Assembly (NCBI GenBank): GCA_034432795.1
Contig: DAOUBF010000088.1
Span: forward strand, 1-64,000
Source: DAOUBF01 sp034432795
Lineage (GTDB): Bacteria > Chloroflexota > Anaerolineae > DSLN01
Reading direction: 5' to 3'
Length of the DNA stretch: 64,000 nucleotides
The translations under genes and the position numbers were made by a program. Position 1 is the stretch's first letter; each line of letters starts with the position of its first letter. The notes beneath the pieces are model-generated. The model did no database searches and was not told the DNA's origin. It saw only the letters and a program-made list of their open reading frames with translations. This document shows positions 1 through 7,981 of this stretch, piece after piece.

Positions 1-10
1 GAGGCTTGAG

Positions 11-802
11 ATGCAGGCGAAGTTCTGTGGCACCTGTGGGGCACCGCTTGGGGCCGGGCACAAGTTCTGCCCGCGCTGTGGGGCTGCGGTAGCCCACCTG
101 GTCCCTCCACCTCAGGTCGCTGCCAGGCGCCAGGGGAGGCCAGGACAACGCTGGGTAGTGTCGGGTGCGTTGATACTGGTGGCGGGAGTGGCAGTTGTCG
201 TGATTCTGTTCGTAGCATTCCGACGGACCGCCCCGGTAGCGGCGCCAGCTCCGGAAGTAACGCCCGCTCAGCCTACTGCGACGCCAGCCGTAACCGAGGT
301 CCCCATGCTGCCGATGCCGAATGCCACGCAGACGAGAAGGCCTCCCCCGACTGCGGTCGCACTGCCGGGCCTCACCGTATCTCCCCAGGCTGCGACTGCA
401 CCGCCCCAGGTCGTCACTGCGACGCCTGCGGCTCAGATACCTAGAATCTACGATTTTTCTGCCTGCCTTCAGCCCTGCGATGGAAGCAATGCAGTTACCG
501 TCCTTCCGGAGGGGACAACCAGAGTCTACGCGCAATGGAAGTTTGAAAACATTCCAATAGGCGCGCATTACGTTCGCACCTGGACGATGAACGGTCAGGA
601 ATGGGTAAGATATGACTGCACCTGGCCCGGGCCGGTGACAGGGATGGGGCAGGTGACCCTGAGAGAGCCTGGGGGACTGCATTCAGGCACCTGGGTCGTC
701 ACGATCTCTGTGGACAACCAGGTGTTATTGCGTGGGGCCGTCAGGGTTGAAGGGAACTGGAATTATTGGGCCCCGGCTGGTGTGTTCAATACCTGTTATT
801 GA
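11..802 (+). CDS. Zinc-ribbon membrane-anchored protein of unknown function
   Basis: The 263-residue product opens with a double CxxC zinc ribbon (C6, C9, C20, C23), followed by a basic stretch and one hydrophobic helix at about residues 47-70. A long Ala/Pro/Thr linker (about 75-150) then leads to a compact C-terminal beta-rich domain with tryptophans and two cysteine pairs. The likely topology is ribbon inside, C-terminal domain outside. The start has GAGG seven bases upstream. The role is unknown; the architecture suggests an envelope or regulatory protein. The 3' end overlaps the next reading frame, so the two are probably translationally coupled, or a frameshift once joined them. Architecture is directly visible; function is not assigned. 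Confidence 0.75.
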   Translation: MQAKFCGTCGAPLGAGHKFCPRCGAAVAHLVPPPQVAARRQGRPGQRWVVSGALILVAGVAVVVILFVAFRRTAPVAAPAPEVTPAQPTATPAVTEVPMLPMPNATQTRRPPPTAVALPGLTVSPQAATAPPQVVTATPAAQIPRIYDFSACLQPCDGSNAVTVLPEGTTRVYAQWKFENIPIGAHYVRTWTMNGQEWVRYDCTWPGPVTGMGQVTLREPGGLHSGTWVVTISVDNQVLLRGAVRVEGNWNYWAPAGVFNTCY

Positions 803-1790
803 CCCATCCGATGAGGTCAAACTGGAACGGACTTACACTAATCCGATCTATTCGGCCGATTTTCCCGATCCCTTTGTCTTGCGCGTGGGCGATGTGTACT
901 ACGTCTATGCAACGAACGTGGACGAAATCAACGTGCCGGTGCTGCGCCTGTCCGCCGATTTCGCTGATGCCGACTTGCTCGGTGATGCCTTGCCGCAGTT
1001 GCCTGCCTGGGCCGCCTCAAATCAGAAGCTCACCTGGGCGCCTTCCGTTTTACAACGCGGTGATAAGTATATCCTATACTACACCGCGCGCTATCGCAAA
1101 GTTGGCCTGCAGTGCATTTCCTATGCTGTGAGCGACCGGCCTGAGGGCCCTTTCCAGGACAACTCGACTGGGCCGTTCATTTGCCAAACTGAGCTGGGCG
1201 GCTCCATTGACCCCAGCCCGTTCGTCAATGACGACGGCAAAGCCTACCTGTTGTGGAAGAACGATGGCAATTGTTGCGGCAAACCGGTGGGGTTGTGGAT
1301 GCAGCAGTTGAGCGACGACGGCCTCACGATCGTCGACGATCCGACCGAACTCATCCGCAAGGACCAACCCTGGGAGCACCCGCTGATCGAAGGCCCGGCG
1401 ATGGTCAAGCACGACGGCAGATATTACCTATTCTATTCAGCCAATTGGTGGGAGAGCCGTGAATATGCTGTCGGCTATGCCGTTTGCGAATCGGTGGTCG
1501 GCCCATGCGTCAAGCCTCAGAATGAACCGATCTTCGCCGCCAAGGGCACAGTCATGGGCCCGGGTGGTCAGGAGTTCTTCACCGACGCGCACGGTAACCT
1601 GTGGATGGCCTATCATGCCTGGACAGCCCCGGACATTGGCTACCCCAACGGCTCACGTAGCCTGCGTATTGACCTCGTGACCTTCGTCGACGGCAAGCCG
1701 GTCATCCATGGCCCGACGGACACTCCTCAGCCGCTGCCCTCGCCAAAGACTCTGACCGCTACGCCAGGGACATCTACAGCTACACTATAA
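732..1790 (+). CDS. Glycoside hydrolase family 43-like enzyme
   Basis: The sequence has the five-bladed-propeller GH43 signatures: a DFPDPFVLR block near the N-terminus (Asp general base), SIDPSPF (pKa-modulating Asp), an IEGPAMVK block (Glu general acid) and AYHAW late in the fold. GH43 members cleave arabinosyl or xylosyl linkages in plant-type polysaccharides; the exact substrate cannot be read. The catalytic domain starts almost at once and there is no signal peptide, although the tail is Thr/Pro-rich like exported proteins here. The start is uncertain: GTG at 732 or GTG at 780, both inside the upstream gene. N-terminal loss or a frameshift joining it to the upstream membrane anchor is possible. 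Confidence 0.8.
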   Translation: MGPSGLKGTGIIGPRLVCSIPVIDPSDEVKLERTYTNPIYSADFPDPFVLRVGDVYYVYATNVDEINVPVLRLSADFADADLLGDALPQLPAWAASNQKLTWAPSVLQRGDKYILYYTARYRKVGLQCISYAVSDRPEGPFQDNSTGPFICQTELGGSIDPSPFVNDDGKAYLLWKNDGNCCGKPVGLWMQQLSDDGLTIVDDPTELIRKDQPWEHPLIEGPAMVKHDGRYYLFYSANWWESREYAVGYAVCESVVGPCVKPQNEPIFAAKGTVMGPGGQEFFTDAHGNLWMAYHAWTAPDIGYPNGSRSLRIDLVTFVDGKPVIHGPTDTPQPLPSPKTLTATPGTSTATL

Positions 1791-2084
1791 GATAAGAATC
1801 GTGTGCGCGCCCAGCCCGATGCCAGTTCGCATATCTTGGGCCTTATCTCGCTGGGTTGAAGAGGTTGATATTATAGACCAGCACAAGAGCGTGCCGCTAT
1901 CGCCTCCAAGCAGTCGCTGACCTCTCCGACTCGGCGTTGTACTCCCTGATGGCCGAGATTTGCTGGCAGCCCACTGTCATGACGAACGGTAACGGCCTGA
2001 GATACAGAAGCCCGCTTTATCAGCCTCCGGGTGCGCCAGGGAGGTGATTTCAAGCTGGCCTGGGCATGAGAGCAGTTCTGAGGC
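1791..2084. other. Intergenic stretch with no recognisable gene
   Basis: About 290 bases after the GH43-like gene. I see no convincing reading frame, RNA gene or terminator. The sequence leads into the decayed region that follows. Confidence 0.4.
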
Positions 2085-2315
2085 TCACAGCGGTTTGGCG
2101 AAAGCGCGGGCATTGACCCGGCGGTAGCCCAGCGACTCCAGGAACCCTTGCCAGGCTGCCGTATCCTCGTAGAGGGGTTCCCAGGAGGGGGTCACGATGC
2201 TGTCCACCCCGTCCAGGTGGGTGAGAAGAAAGCGCTCAACCCCTTCCCACACGGCTCTGAGCGTGGCATCGGTGCGCGGGTCTTGCGAGCGGGCCCAGTC
2301 ATAGAGGTAGCATTC
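2085..2315 (-). pseudogene. C-terminal fragment of an unidentified protein
   Basis: On the minus strand an open frame of about 76 codons ends at a TGA at 2085-2087 and reads as a plausible protein C-terminus (for example ECYLYDWARSQDP and, at the end, LGYRRVNARAFAKPL). It has no start codon of its own. Its 5' side abuts the decayed IS5-type transposase at about 2313, so it looks like the tail of a gene cut by insertion or deletion at that element. The parent protein was not recognised; the last residues resemble the end of an acetyltransferase-like domain, which is only a guess. Confidence 0.45.
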
Positions 2316-2580
2316 CCAAGCGATTCAGCCAACTGTGCGTGCGCTCAACCACCTAGCACCGCGCCCGATAGCCGGGGACCTCCCGTTTCGCTTGGGCCGC
2401 TGTACCCCGTGCCGCGATGAGCGCGCGCACCCTAGCAACGTCGTAGCCCTCATCCAGGCATAGGTGCCATGGCTGCCCAAGCGTGGGCTAAGGACGTTCC
2501 ACCCACTTCTTATGCCGATTGGCCCCAGCGCTAGCCAGCCTGACGGGAATACCGGGGCCTTTCGCCCTAGCCTCCGTGTT
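2313..2580 (-). mobile_element. Decayed IS5-family transposase remnant
   Basis: Minus-strand translation gives the order typical of IS5-family DDE transposases: GIPVRLASAGANRHKKW, then LCLDEGYDVARVRALI, then YRARC, a stop, and VVERTHSWLNR. LCLD.GYD and VERTHSWLNR are hallmark blocks around the second Asp and the catalytic Glu. The reading is broken by two in-frame stops (just before PTLGQPWHL and just before VVERTHSW) and lacks both ends, so it is inactive. Terminal inverted repeats were not found. The junction at about 2313 falls directly against another gene's fragment. Confidence 0.75.
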
Positions 2581-2822
2581 GGGGCGAAAATGGGCTTTCC
2601 TTACCTTTGTGCACCGGCCGAAGCGCGTCAGGGCGAGTGAAGCGAGTGCGCAGCATTAAAAACCCTTGACGCGCGCAGGCCTGGTATGCCGTTTCCGCCA
2701 AAACCTCTGGGCAGATCAACTTAGAGCGTTCTGCGTGTTCTGTGCTTATCCCTGGGACTGTCAAGGGCAGAGGTGCCAAGCGGTTCTCATAGGTGTCAGA
2801 TAGGTGTCAAGAAGAAGATTGG

Positions 2823-2869
2823 GGGGCTTATCCTACGCCAGATATGGGGGCCTGGTGAGGATAAGCCCC
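2823..2869. repeat. 12-bp perfect inverted repeat
   Basis: GGGGCTTATCCT at 2823-2834 is matched by AGGATAAGCCCC at 2858-2869, with a 23-base spacer. No T-tract follows. It lies in the gene-poor stretch 2581-3100, where I see no credible gene; it may be a remnant of mobile DNA. Confidence 0.5.
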
Positions 2870-3103
2870 TTTGTGTCGGGGAAATCCGGCTGAACTACCT
2901 GAAAGTGATGAAAGGCGCAAGGGTCTCGTGGGACTCTCTATTAAATCCATATGCGCCATATCTTAAACCGCCTTCGGCATCCCTCGCGTAGCGGCTGGAC
3001 GAGATGGAGCTGGGACGCTTCGCCTCACGGGATATACGGCCTGGGCGTATCGTCCGGGCCTGCTAGAAAGCAAATTCTTTAAGACATTTGTGCTATCGGT
3101 GCC

Positions 3104-3133
3104 TTGTCCCCCCGATCATTCTCATGCTATACT
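3104..3133 (+). promoter_or_regulatory. Candidate sigma70-type promoter of the GH-A-like gene
   Basis: TTGTCC (3104-3109), an 18-base spacer and TATACT (3128-3133). Transcription would begin at about 3140, at or next to the ATG at 3141, so the message may be leaderless. This also argues against the longer start at 3090. Confidence 0.4.
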
Positions 3134-3140
3134 TTTGGCT

Positions 3141-5066
3141 ATGGTGGGGCGAGGGCCTTTGCTATGGGGGCGCCGTGTTCGCCTCTGGTCACGGTTGGCG
3201 TGGGTGCTCGTAGTGCTGATGGGGCTGAGCAGTGCCAGCGGTGCCTCCTCTGGTCTCCCCCCAGTGCGAGCCTATCTCCCTATTGTGGGCCGTGCTATTC
3301 CCCCCAGCCCGCCACATGCCATCGCCTTCGGCCTGGATTTCGTCACCTCAGACGACGTGCTCGCCGGTGAGAGCCGCTTCGCCCACGCCATCTCCACCGG
3401 CGCGTGGCTGGACCGCTGGCCCTTCTATTGGGCACGTATTGAGGTCGCGCCGGGCGTGTTTGACTGGAACCGCATTGACCAGGCGGTCATCGGCGATGTG
3501 GCTCACGGCTTTTCCGTTAATGCCATCCTGATGATCCCGCCCGGCTTCTACCTGATTGGCCCCTGTCCGCTGGAGCCGATAGAGGTCATCCGCGTGGGCC
3601 GCCGGCCTTCGGCGGCTGACCTGGCGAAGCTGCCGCCGGGGAGCGACTGTACTACGCCGCGCGACCTGGAGCAGCCGGTGTTCAGCGACGGCACAGACTG
3701 GCCCGGCCCCGGCAAGAGCATCAACCCCAATAACCCCTGGGCGCGCTTTGTCTATGAGACCGTCCAGCGCTATAAGCCCGGTGGTGTCCTGGCGCAGCAG
3801 CAAGGCTGGCCCCCCGGTGTGGGCATCCGCCACTGGGAGATGTGGAACGAGCCTGATCTGCCCTTCTTCTGGAACGGCGATGTGCAACACTATGCCCGCC
3901 TGCTCAAGGTGGGCTACCTGGCGGCCTATCAGGCCGACCCCTCCGCCGAGGTGCTCTTCGGCGGGCTGTCCAATGTGGGAGCGCCCGGCGGGCGACCCAC
4001 CTGGCTGGACGACACGCTACGTCTGATCGCCGCCGACCCCGACCCCGCCCTGCGTGACGCCATGCGCTGGTATTTCACCATCCACGCCCGGCATAACTAT
4101 AGCTGGGCCTGGGCCACCTGGTCATTCGTCAACCAGGATAGCGCCCTGCTGGCCTCTTACGGCCTGTTCAAGCCGATCTGGGTAAACGAGAGCGGCGTCC
4201 CGGCCTGCGATGACTATCCCGGCCCGCCCTGCAACACCAACCCGGCCTATCACGCCAACCTGGAGGAGCAGGCCGCCTTCACCATCCAGAACGCCGTGTA
4301 CGCCATCTATGGCGGCGCGACGGCGGTATTCCATTTCCAGTTCTACGATGACTGCGGTGATACCGCCTGGGGGATGTATCGCAACCCGGCCAACGCGCCC
4401 TGCCATAACCAGCACCCCAACCCGGACACGCCCCGCCCGCTGTACAACGCTTATCAGGTGGTCACGGCGAACTTCGGCGATGCCGAGGGGCTGTGGTGGC
4501 AGCGCCCCGGCGGGACGCAGGAGTGGATCGCCTTTTATCGCCCCTCTACGCGCCAGCGGGTGCTGGCCCTGTGGGCGCGCTACTACCAGCCGGAGACAGC
4601 GCAGGTCCCCGCCGTTGGCCCCAGCGCGCTGTTGGTGGATCAGAGCGGCGCCGCCATCACTATCTATCCCGTCAACGGCTTCTACACCGTGCAACTGCCC
4701 GCAGCCACGAATCGCCTGACCGGCACTAATGACGGCAGCGCTCCAATTGGGGGGCGCCCTTATCTCCTGATAGAGAGCGATACCCAGCCGCCGAACGTCC
4801 TGGTCGCCCCGCTACCGCCCACCAGCCCACCGGAAATCACCCTGGCCTGGACCGGTTCGGACCCCGGCTCCGGTATTGAGCGCTATCAGATCTGGGTCAG
4901 CCTGGACAATGGGCCGCTGTTCCTCTGGCAGGAGACGAGGGCGATCGGCGCGATATTTTACGGGACCCCCGGCCACACCTATGGCTTCGCCATCCGTCCA
5001 CTGGACCGCGCAGGCAATTGGGCGCCCGTCCCTACTCAGCCTCAGGTGACCACGGCGGTTCGTTAG
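3141..5066 (+). CDS. Secreted clan GH-A-like glycoside hydrolase with C-terminal Fn3-like domain
   Basis: The product has a basic N-terminus and hydrophobic signal or anchor (about residues 15-33), then a TIM-barrel-type domain. Two GH-A hallmarks are visible: WEMWNEPD (acid/base Glu about 237) and PIWVNESG (nucleophile Glu about 350), spaced as in GH5/GH39-like enzymes. The C-terminal 100 residues (LAWTGSDPGSGIERYQIWV) look like a fibronectin-type fold. It should act on a glycan outside the cell. The ATG at 3141 is preferred over the GTG at 3090 because a promoter-like motif overlaps the longer N-terminus. The exact GH family cannot be fixed by eye. Confidence 0.75.
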   Translation: MVGRGPLLWGRRVRLWSRLAWVLVVLMGLSSASGASSGLPPVRAYLPIVGRAIPPSPPHAIAFGLDFVTSDDVLAGESRFAHAISTGAWLDRWPFYWARIEVAPGVFDWNRIDQAVIGDVAHGFSVNAILMIPPGFYLIGPCPLEPIEVIRVGRRPSAADLAKLPPGSDCTTPRDLEQPVFSDGTDWPGPGKSINPNNPWARFVYETVQRYKPGGVLAQQQGWPPGVGIRHWEMWNEPDLPFFWNGDVQHYARLLKVGYLAAYQADPSAEVLFGGLSNVGAPGGRPTWLDDTLRLIAADPDPALRDAMRWYFTIHARHNYSWAWATWSFVNQDSALLASYGLFKPIWVNESGVPACDDYPGPPCNTNPAYHANLEEQAAFTIQNAVYAIYGGATAVFHFQFYDDCGDTAWGMYRNPANAPCHNQHPNPDTPRPLYNAYQVVTANFGDAEGLWWQRPGGTQEWIAFYRPSTRQRVLALWARYYQPETAQVPAVGPSALLVDQSGAAITIYPVNGFYTVQLPAATNRLTGTNDGSAPIGGRPYLLIESDTQPPNVLVAPLPPTSPPEITLAWTGSDPGSGIERYQIWVSLDNGPLFLWQETRAIGAIFYGTPGHTYGFAIRPLDRAGNWAPVPTQPQVTTAVR

Positions 5067-5091
5067 TCGGGGGATGGCCTTGTGCCTGCCC

Positions 5092-5502
5092 CTACTCTCC
5101 TTCTGCGATCACGGCTATCGCTGCAATCTCAATCAGGGCCTCGTCATCAAACAGGCTGTTGACCTCTACCAGCGTGATCGCCGGGTAGTAGCGGCCAAAG
5201 AAGGTGCGATAGACCTCGCCGATGGGCGTGAGGCTGGCACGATAGGCGACTTTATCGGTGACGAAGAAGGTCATCTGGACGATGTCGGTCATTGTCCCGC
5301 CCGCCTCGGCCAGGATGGTCTGTATATTGGCGAGGGCCTGGTGGAATTGCGCCACCAGGTCGCCGGGGCTGGCGATACGGCCGGTCGCGTCCATGCCGGT
5401 CTGCCCGGCCAGGAAGACGAGCCGCCCGCCTTTGGTGATGATGGCGTGGCTGTAGCCGGAGGGTTTGACCAGTGAGGGTGGATTGATCAATACCTTTGCC
5501 AT
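5092..5502 (-). CDS. RidA/YjgF family protein (enamine/imine deaminase)
   Basis: This 136-residue protein has the RidA fold signature: an early G.RLVFLAGQTG block, a central QFHQALANIQTILAEAGGTMTD helix and a late PAITLVEVNSL strand. RidA proteins hydrolyse reactive enamine/imine intermediates from PLP enzymes such as threonine dehydratase. The usual catalytic Arg position in the late strand (normally around R105) is not clearly present; the motif here reads SLFDDEALIEIAA, so this may be a divergent Rid subgroup. It is convergent with the glycosidase gene, with a 25-base gap. Confidence 0.85.
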   Translation of the reverse strand: MAKVLINPPSLVKPSGYSHAIITKGGRLVFLAGQTGMDATGRIASPGDLVAQFHQALANIQTILAEAGGTMTDIVQMTFFVTDKVAYRASLTPIGEVYRTFFGRYYPAITLVEVNSLFDDEALIEIAAIAVIAEGE

Positions 5503-5538
5503 CCGCTCAAGCTGTCCTGTGACAATGTTAACGGCCCT

Positions 5539-5884
5539 TCACTTCAATTTCGCAAGATACTCGCTGATGTACTGCGCAAAGCGTTCACGGAGTCGGCGAT
5601 AACGCTCAAGCGCGCCACGATGGGGGTTATATCCATGCAGCAGTTCTCCTTTCCGTGCGCGTTCCAAAATCGCGCGTTCGTGTCGTTCCATCACCGGTTT
5701 GAAATCCAGATAGGCATTCACTGTACGCGCGGTAAACGCAACCCTGACATTGGGGTCGCGGCAGTACAGGAGCACGCCGTCGCGCAAGACGCGATAGCGC
5801 AAAGCCAGGGGGGGCCTGGTTCGGGATCACCACATCTATATCTTGATCCGCAGGATGTCCATCAAGCTGCCCTAGTGATTTCGC
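5539..5884 (-). pseudogene. Truncated and frameshifted nucleotidyltransferase (C-terminal part)
   Basis: The minus strand reads QDIDVVIPNQAP, then after a frame change LALRYRVLRDGVLLYCRDPNVRVAF and a helical tail to the stop at 5539. This matches the second half of small MNT-type nucleotidyltransferases, including the third-Asp strand (DIDVVI). The frame changes inside a run of seven C (minus strand, about 5812-5818); six C would join the halves. The frame is closed upstream by a TGA at 5885-5887, and the GS...DxD half is absent, so the gene is also 5'-truncated. It lies immediately downstream of another broken nucleotidyltransferase. Confidence 0.6.
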
Positions 5885-6298
5885 TCATAAAGCACGCAGC
5901 CTTTGGCTATAATCTCCCTGATAAAAAAGTCACCTGTATTGAGCGCGCGTTCAACTTCTTGCGGCGTTTTGACCAGGATGTCCATCGGGAACGGACGTGG
6001 GTAGAGTAAGCGCGACACTGCTAAATAGCGCTCCTTTGCAGATGCGGTCGTTCTCATAATGATAAGCAGGTCCACATCACTGTCAGGCGTCGGGTTACCA
6101 TAGGCATAGGAGCCGAACAGAATGATTTTTTTCCGGCTGCAAAGCCTGTGCGATGCGCTGCACTACATCTGGCAAGGCCTGGCTAACAGAGGTGGAGAAT
6201 CCTGTGGGGGTCACATCAGATACCGGCAACTTGGCGGCCTCCGCCTTCTTAACAGGTGATGGAACAATAAACTCGGCTTCAGGCGCTTTCTGTGACAT
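5872..6298 (-). pseudogene. Nucleotidyltransferase (MNT-like) interrupted by an A7 frameshift
   Basis: Two minus-strand frames join into one protein of about 141 residues: a 45-residue N-terminal tail, then LPDVVQRIAQALQPEK, then IILFGSYAYGNPTPDSDVDLLI with the nucleotidyltransferase GS..DxD motif, ending with CVLYERNH. The frame changes within seven A residues (plus-strand T run about 6126-6132); deleting one base restores it. The start at 6298 has AGGATC upstream. Such proteins are antitoxins of HEPN/MNT pairs or stand-alone modifiers; no HEPN gene was seen here. Sequencing error, decay, or slippage at the homopolymer are all possible. Confidence 0.65.
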
Positions 6299-6372
6299 GT
6301 GATCCTTCTCTCTCCTGACCTATTATACTGCGGATAATCGCCCTCTTCACGGTGTCCAGTTCCATGTCTTGC

Positions 6373-7164
6373 TCAGCGCCCCTTGAATGCCGGTTTTCGT
6401 TTCTGTGTGAAGGCTTCATAGAAAGCGCGATGGTCCTCGCCCATCATCATCAACGCCTGGGCCTGGGCCTCGGCCTCTAATGCGGCGATCAGGTCCATCG
6501 TCCATTCGCTGTTGACCATGAGCTTGGTCATGCCCAGGGCGAAGGTGGGGCCTTGCGCCAGACGGCGGGCGATCTCGTAGGCTTTAGGCAGGAGTTGATC
6601 GCGGGGGACGACCCAGTTGGCCAGGCCGTAGCGCTCGGCGGTGTGCGCGTCCACGTCGTCGCCCAGGAGGAGGAGTTCCATGGCCCGGCCCTGGCCGACC
6701 ACGCGGGGGAGCAGGAAGGCCGCGCCCATGTCCGCACCGGTCAGGCCAACGCGCGTGAACAGAAAGGCGAACTTCGCCTCCTCGGCCACAACGCGCAGAT
6801 CGGAGGCCAGGGCGATCACTGCCCCGGCGCCGGCGGCCATGCCATTCACGGCAGCGATGATCGGCTTGGCCAGCAGGCGCATGTTGCGCACCAGGTGCCC
6901 GGTCATGCGACAAAACTCCAGGTGGCCGCGCATATCGCGCTCCAGCACAACGCCGATGATCTTGTGGACGTCGCCGCCGGAGCAGAACGCCCGGCCCGCG
7001 CCGGTGATCACCACTGCCTGTACGCTCTCATTGTAGCGGAGCGCCTCAAACAGGTCGCGCAGTTGGGCGTACATCTCCAGCGTGAGCGCGTTGAGCACCT
7101 CCGGGCGGTTCAGCGTGATCGTGGCGATCCCCTCTTCCACTGCGTAGAGAAAGTCATCGCTCAT
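6373..7164 (-). CDS. Enoyl-CoA hydratase/isomerase family protein
   Basis: This 263-residue crotonase-fold protein shows the oxyanion-hole segments GAGRAFCSGGDV and AAVNGMAAGAGAVIALASDLRV. Crotonases act on acyl-CoA thioesters (hydration, isomerisation or ring cleavage). I chose MSDDFLY at 7164 over the longer frame at 7191 because a GGGGG-type ribosome site lies just upstream. It is the last gene of a three-gene minus-strand operon after an SDR and a FAD monooxygenase, suggesting a catabolic acyl-CoA pathway. The reaction cannot be specified. Confidence 0.88.
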   Translation of the reverse strand: MSDDFLYAVEEGIATITLNRPEVLNALTLEMYAQLRDLFEALRYNESVQAVVITGAGRAFCSGGDVHKIIGVVLERDMRGHLEFCRMTGHLVRNMRLLAKPIIAAVNGMAAGAGAVIALASDLRVVAEEAKFAFLFTRVGLTGADMGAAFLLPRVVGQGRAMELLLLGDDVDAHTAERYGLANWVVPRDQLLPKAYEIARRLAQGPTFALGMTKLMVNSEWTMDLIAALEAEAQAQALMMMGEDHRAFYEAFTQKRKPAFKGR

Positions 7165-7191
7165 AGGAGTCCCCCTTCGTCCTCCGTCCAT

Positions 7192-7959
7192 TCAAAACAT
7201 CACCGCCCCGCCATCCACGTTGATCGCCTGGCCGGTGATGCCACGTGCTTCATCGCCGATGAGCATGAGCGCAACGTGGGCGACTTCTGCGGGAGTCATC
7301 AGCCGGTTCTGTGGGCTGATCCTCTCCAAAGTGGCCCGCACGTCCGCCTGGGACATACCGGTGCGGGCGGCGATATTGGCGATGGCCCGGTCGGTCATGG
7401 GCGTGTCCACGTAGCCGGGGCAGATGGCGTTCACGGTAATGTTGTAAGGCACGAGTTCAAGCGCCAGGGCGCGGGTCAGGCCGAGCACGCCGTGCTTGGA
7501 GGCGGTGTAGGCGACGATGTACTTGCCGCCGGTCTTGGCGGCAATGGAGGCGATGTTGATGATCCGGCCCCAGTGGGCTTCAACCATCATGGGCACGACG
7601 GCTTTGGTGACATAATAAACCGAGTTCAGGTTCACGTTGATCATCTGATGCCAGAGCGCGTCGGGATGGCCGAGGAATTTGTGCGAGTCGGCGGCGCCGG
7701 CGTTGTTCACCAGGATGGTGATCGGGCCGAGCGCCTGCCGCACCTGGGCCACAGCAGCGTTGACGCTCTCAGGCTGGGTCACGTCGCACACGACCGGCAA
7801 TGCTATTCCGCCTCGTTCACGGATGGATACAGCCACGCGTTGAACATCGGCTGCGGTGCGGGCGGCGACGGCGACGGCGATGCCCCTGCCCGCGAGAGCG
7901 AGCGCAATCGCTTCGCCGATGCCTCGGCTGCCGCCTGTGACCAGTGCCACTTTCGTCAT
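7192..7959 (-). CDS. Short-chain dehydrogenase/reductase (FabG-like)
   Basis: A 255-residue classical SDR: the TGGSRGIG cofactor motif at the N-terminus, NNAG at about 85-88, the catalytic Ser region (NIASIAAKTGG) and YTASK (Tyr-x3-Lys). It uses NAD(P)H to interconvert a hydroxyl and a ketone. The neighbours (enoyl-CoA hydratase 27 bases downstream, FAD monooxygenase 22 bases upstream) suggest a 3-hydroxyacyl-CoA or ring-cleavage product as substrate. Such fold-level similarity does not settle the substrate. Confidence 0.88.
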   Translation of the reverse strand: MTKVALVTGGSRGIGEAIALALAGRGIAVAVAARTAADVQRVAVSIRERGGIALPVVCDVTQPESVNAAVAQVRQALGPITILVNNAGAADSHKFLGHPDALWHQMINVNLNSVYYVTKAVVPMMVEAHWGRIINIASIAAKTGGKYIVAYTASKHGVLGLTRALALELVPYNITVNAICPGYVDTPMTDRAIANIAARTGMSQADVRATLERISPQNRLMTPAEVAHVALMLIGDEARGITGQAINVDGGAVMF

Positions 7960-7981
7960 GGTGCCTCACAGGAGAAGGTCA

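Noticed and set aside
3090..3140. Longer N-terminus of the GH-A-like protein from GTG 3090
   Set aside because: A TTGTCC-18-TATACT promoter-like motif overlaps this stretch and the signal peptide is complete from 3141.
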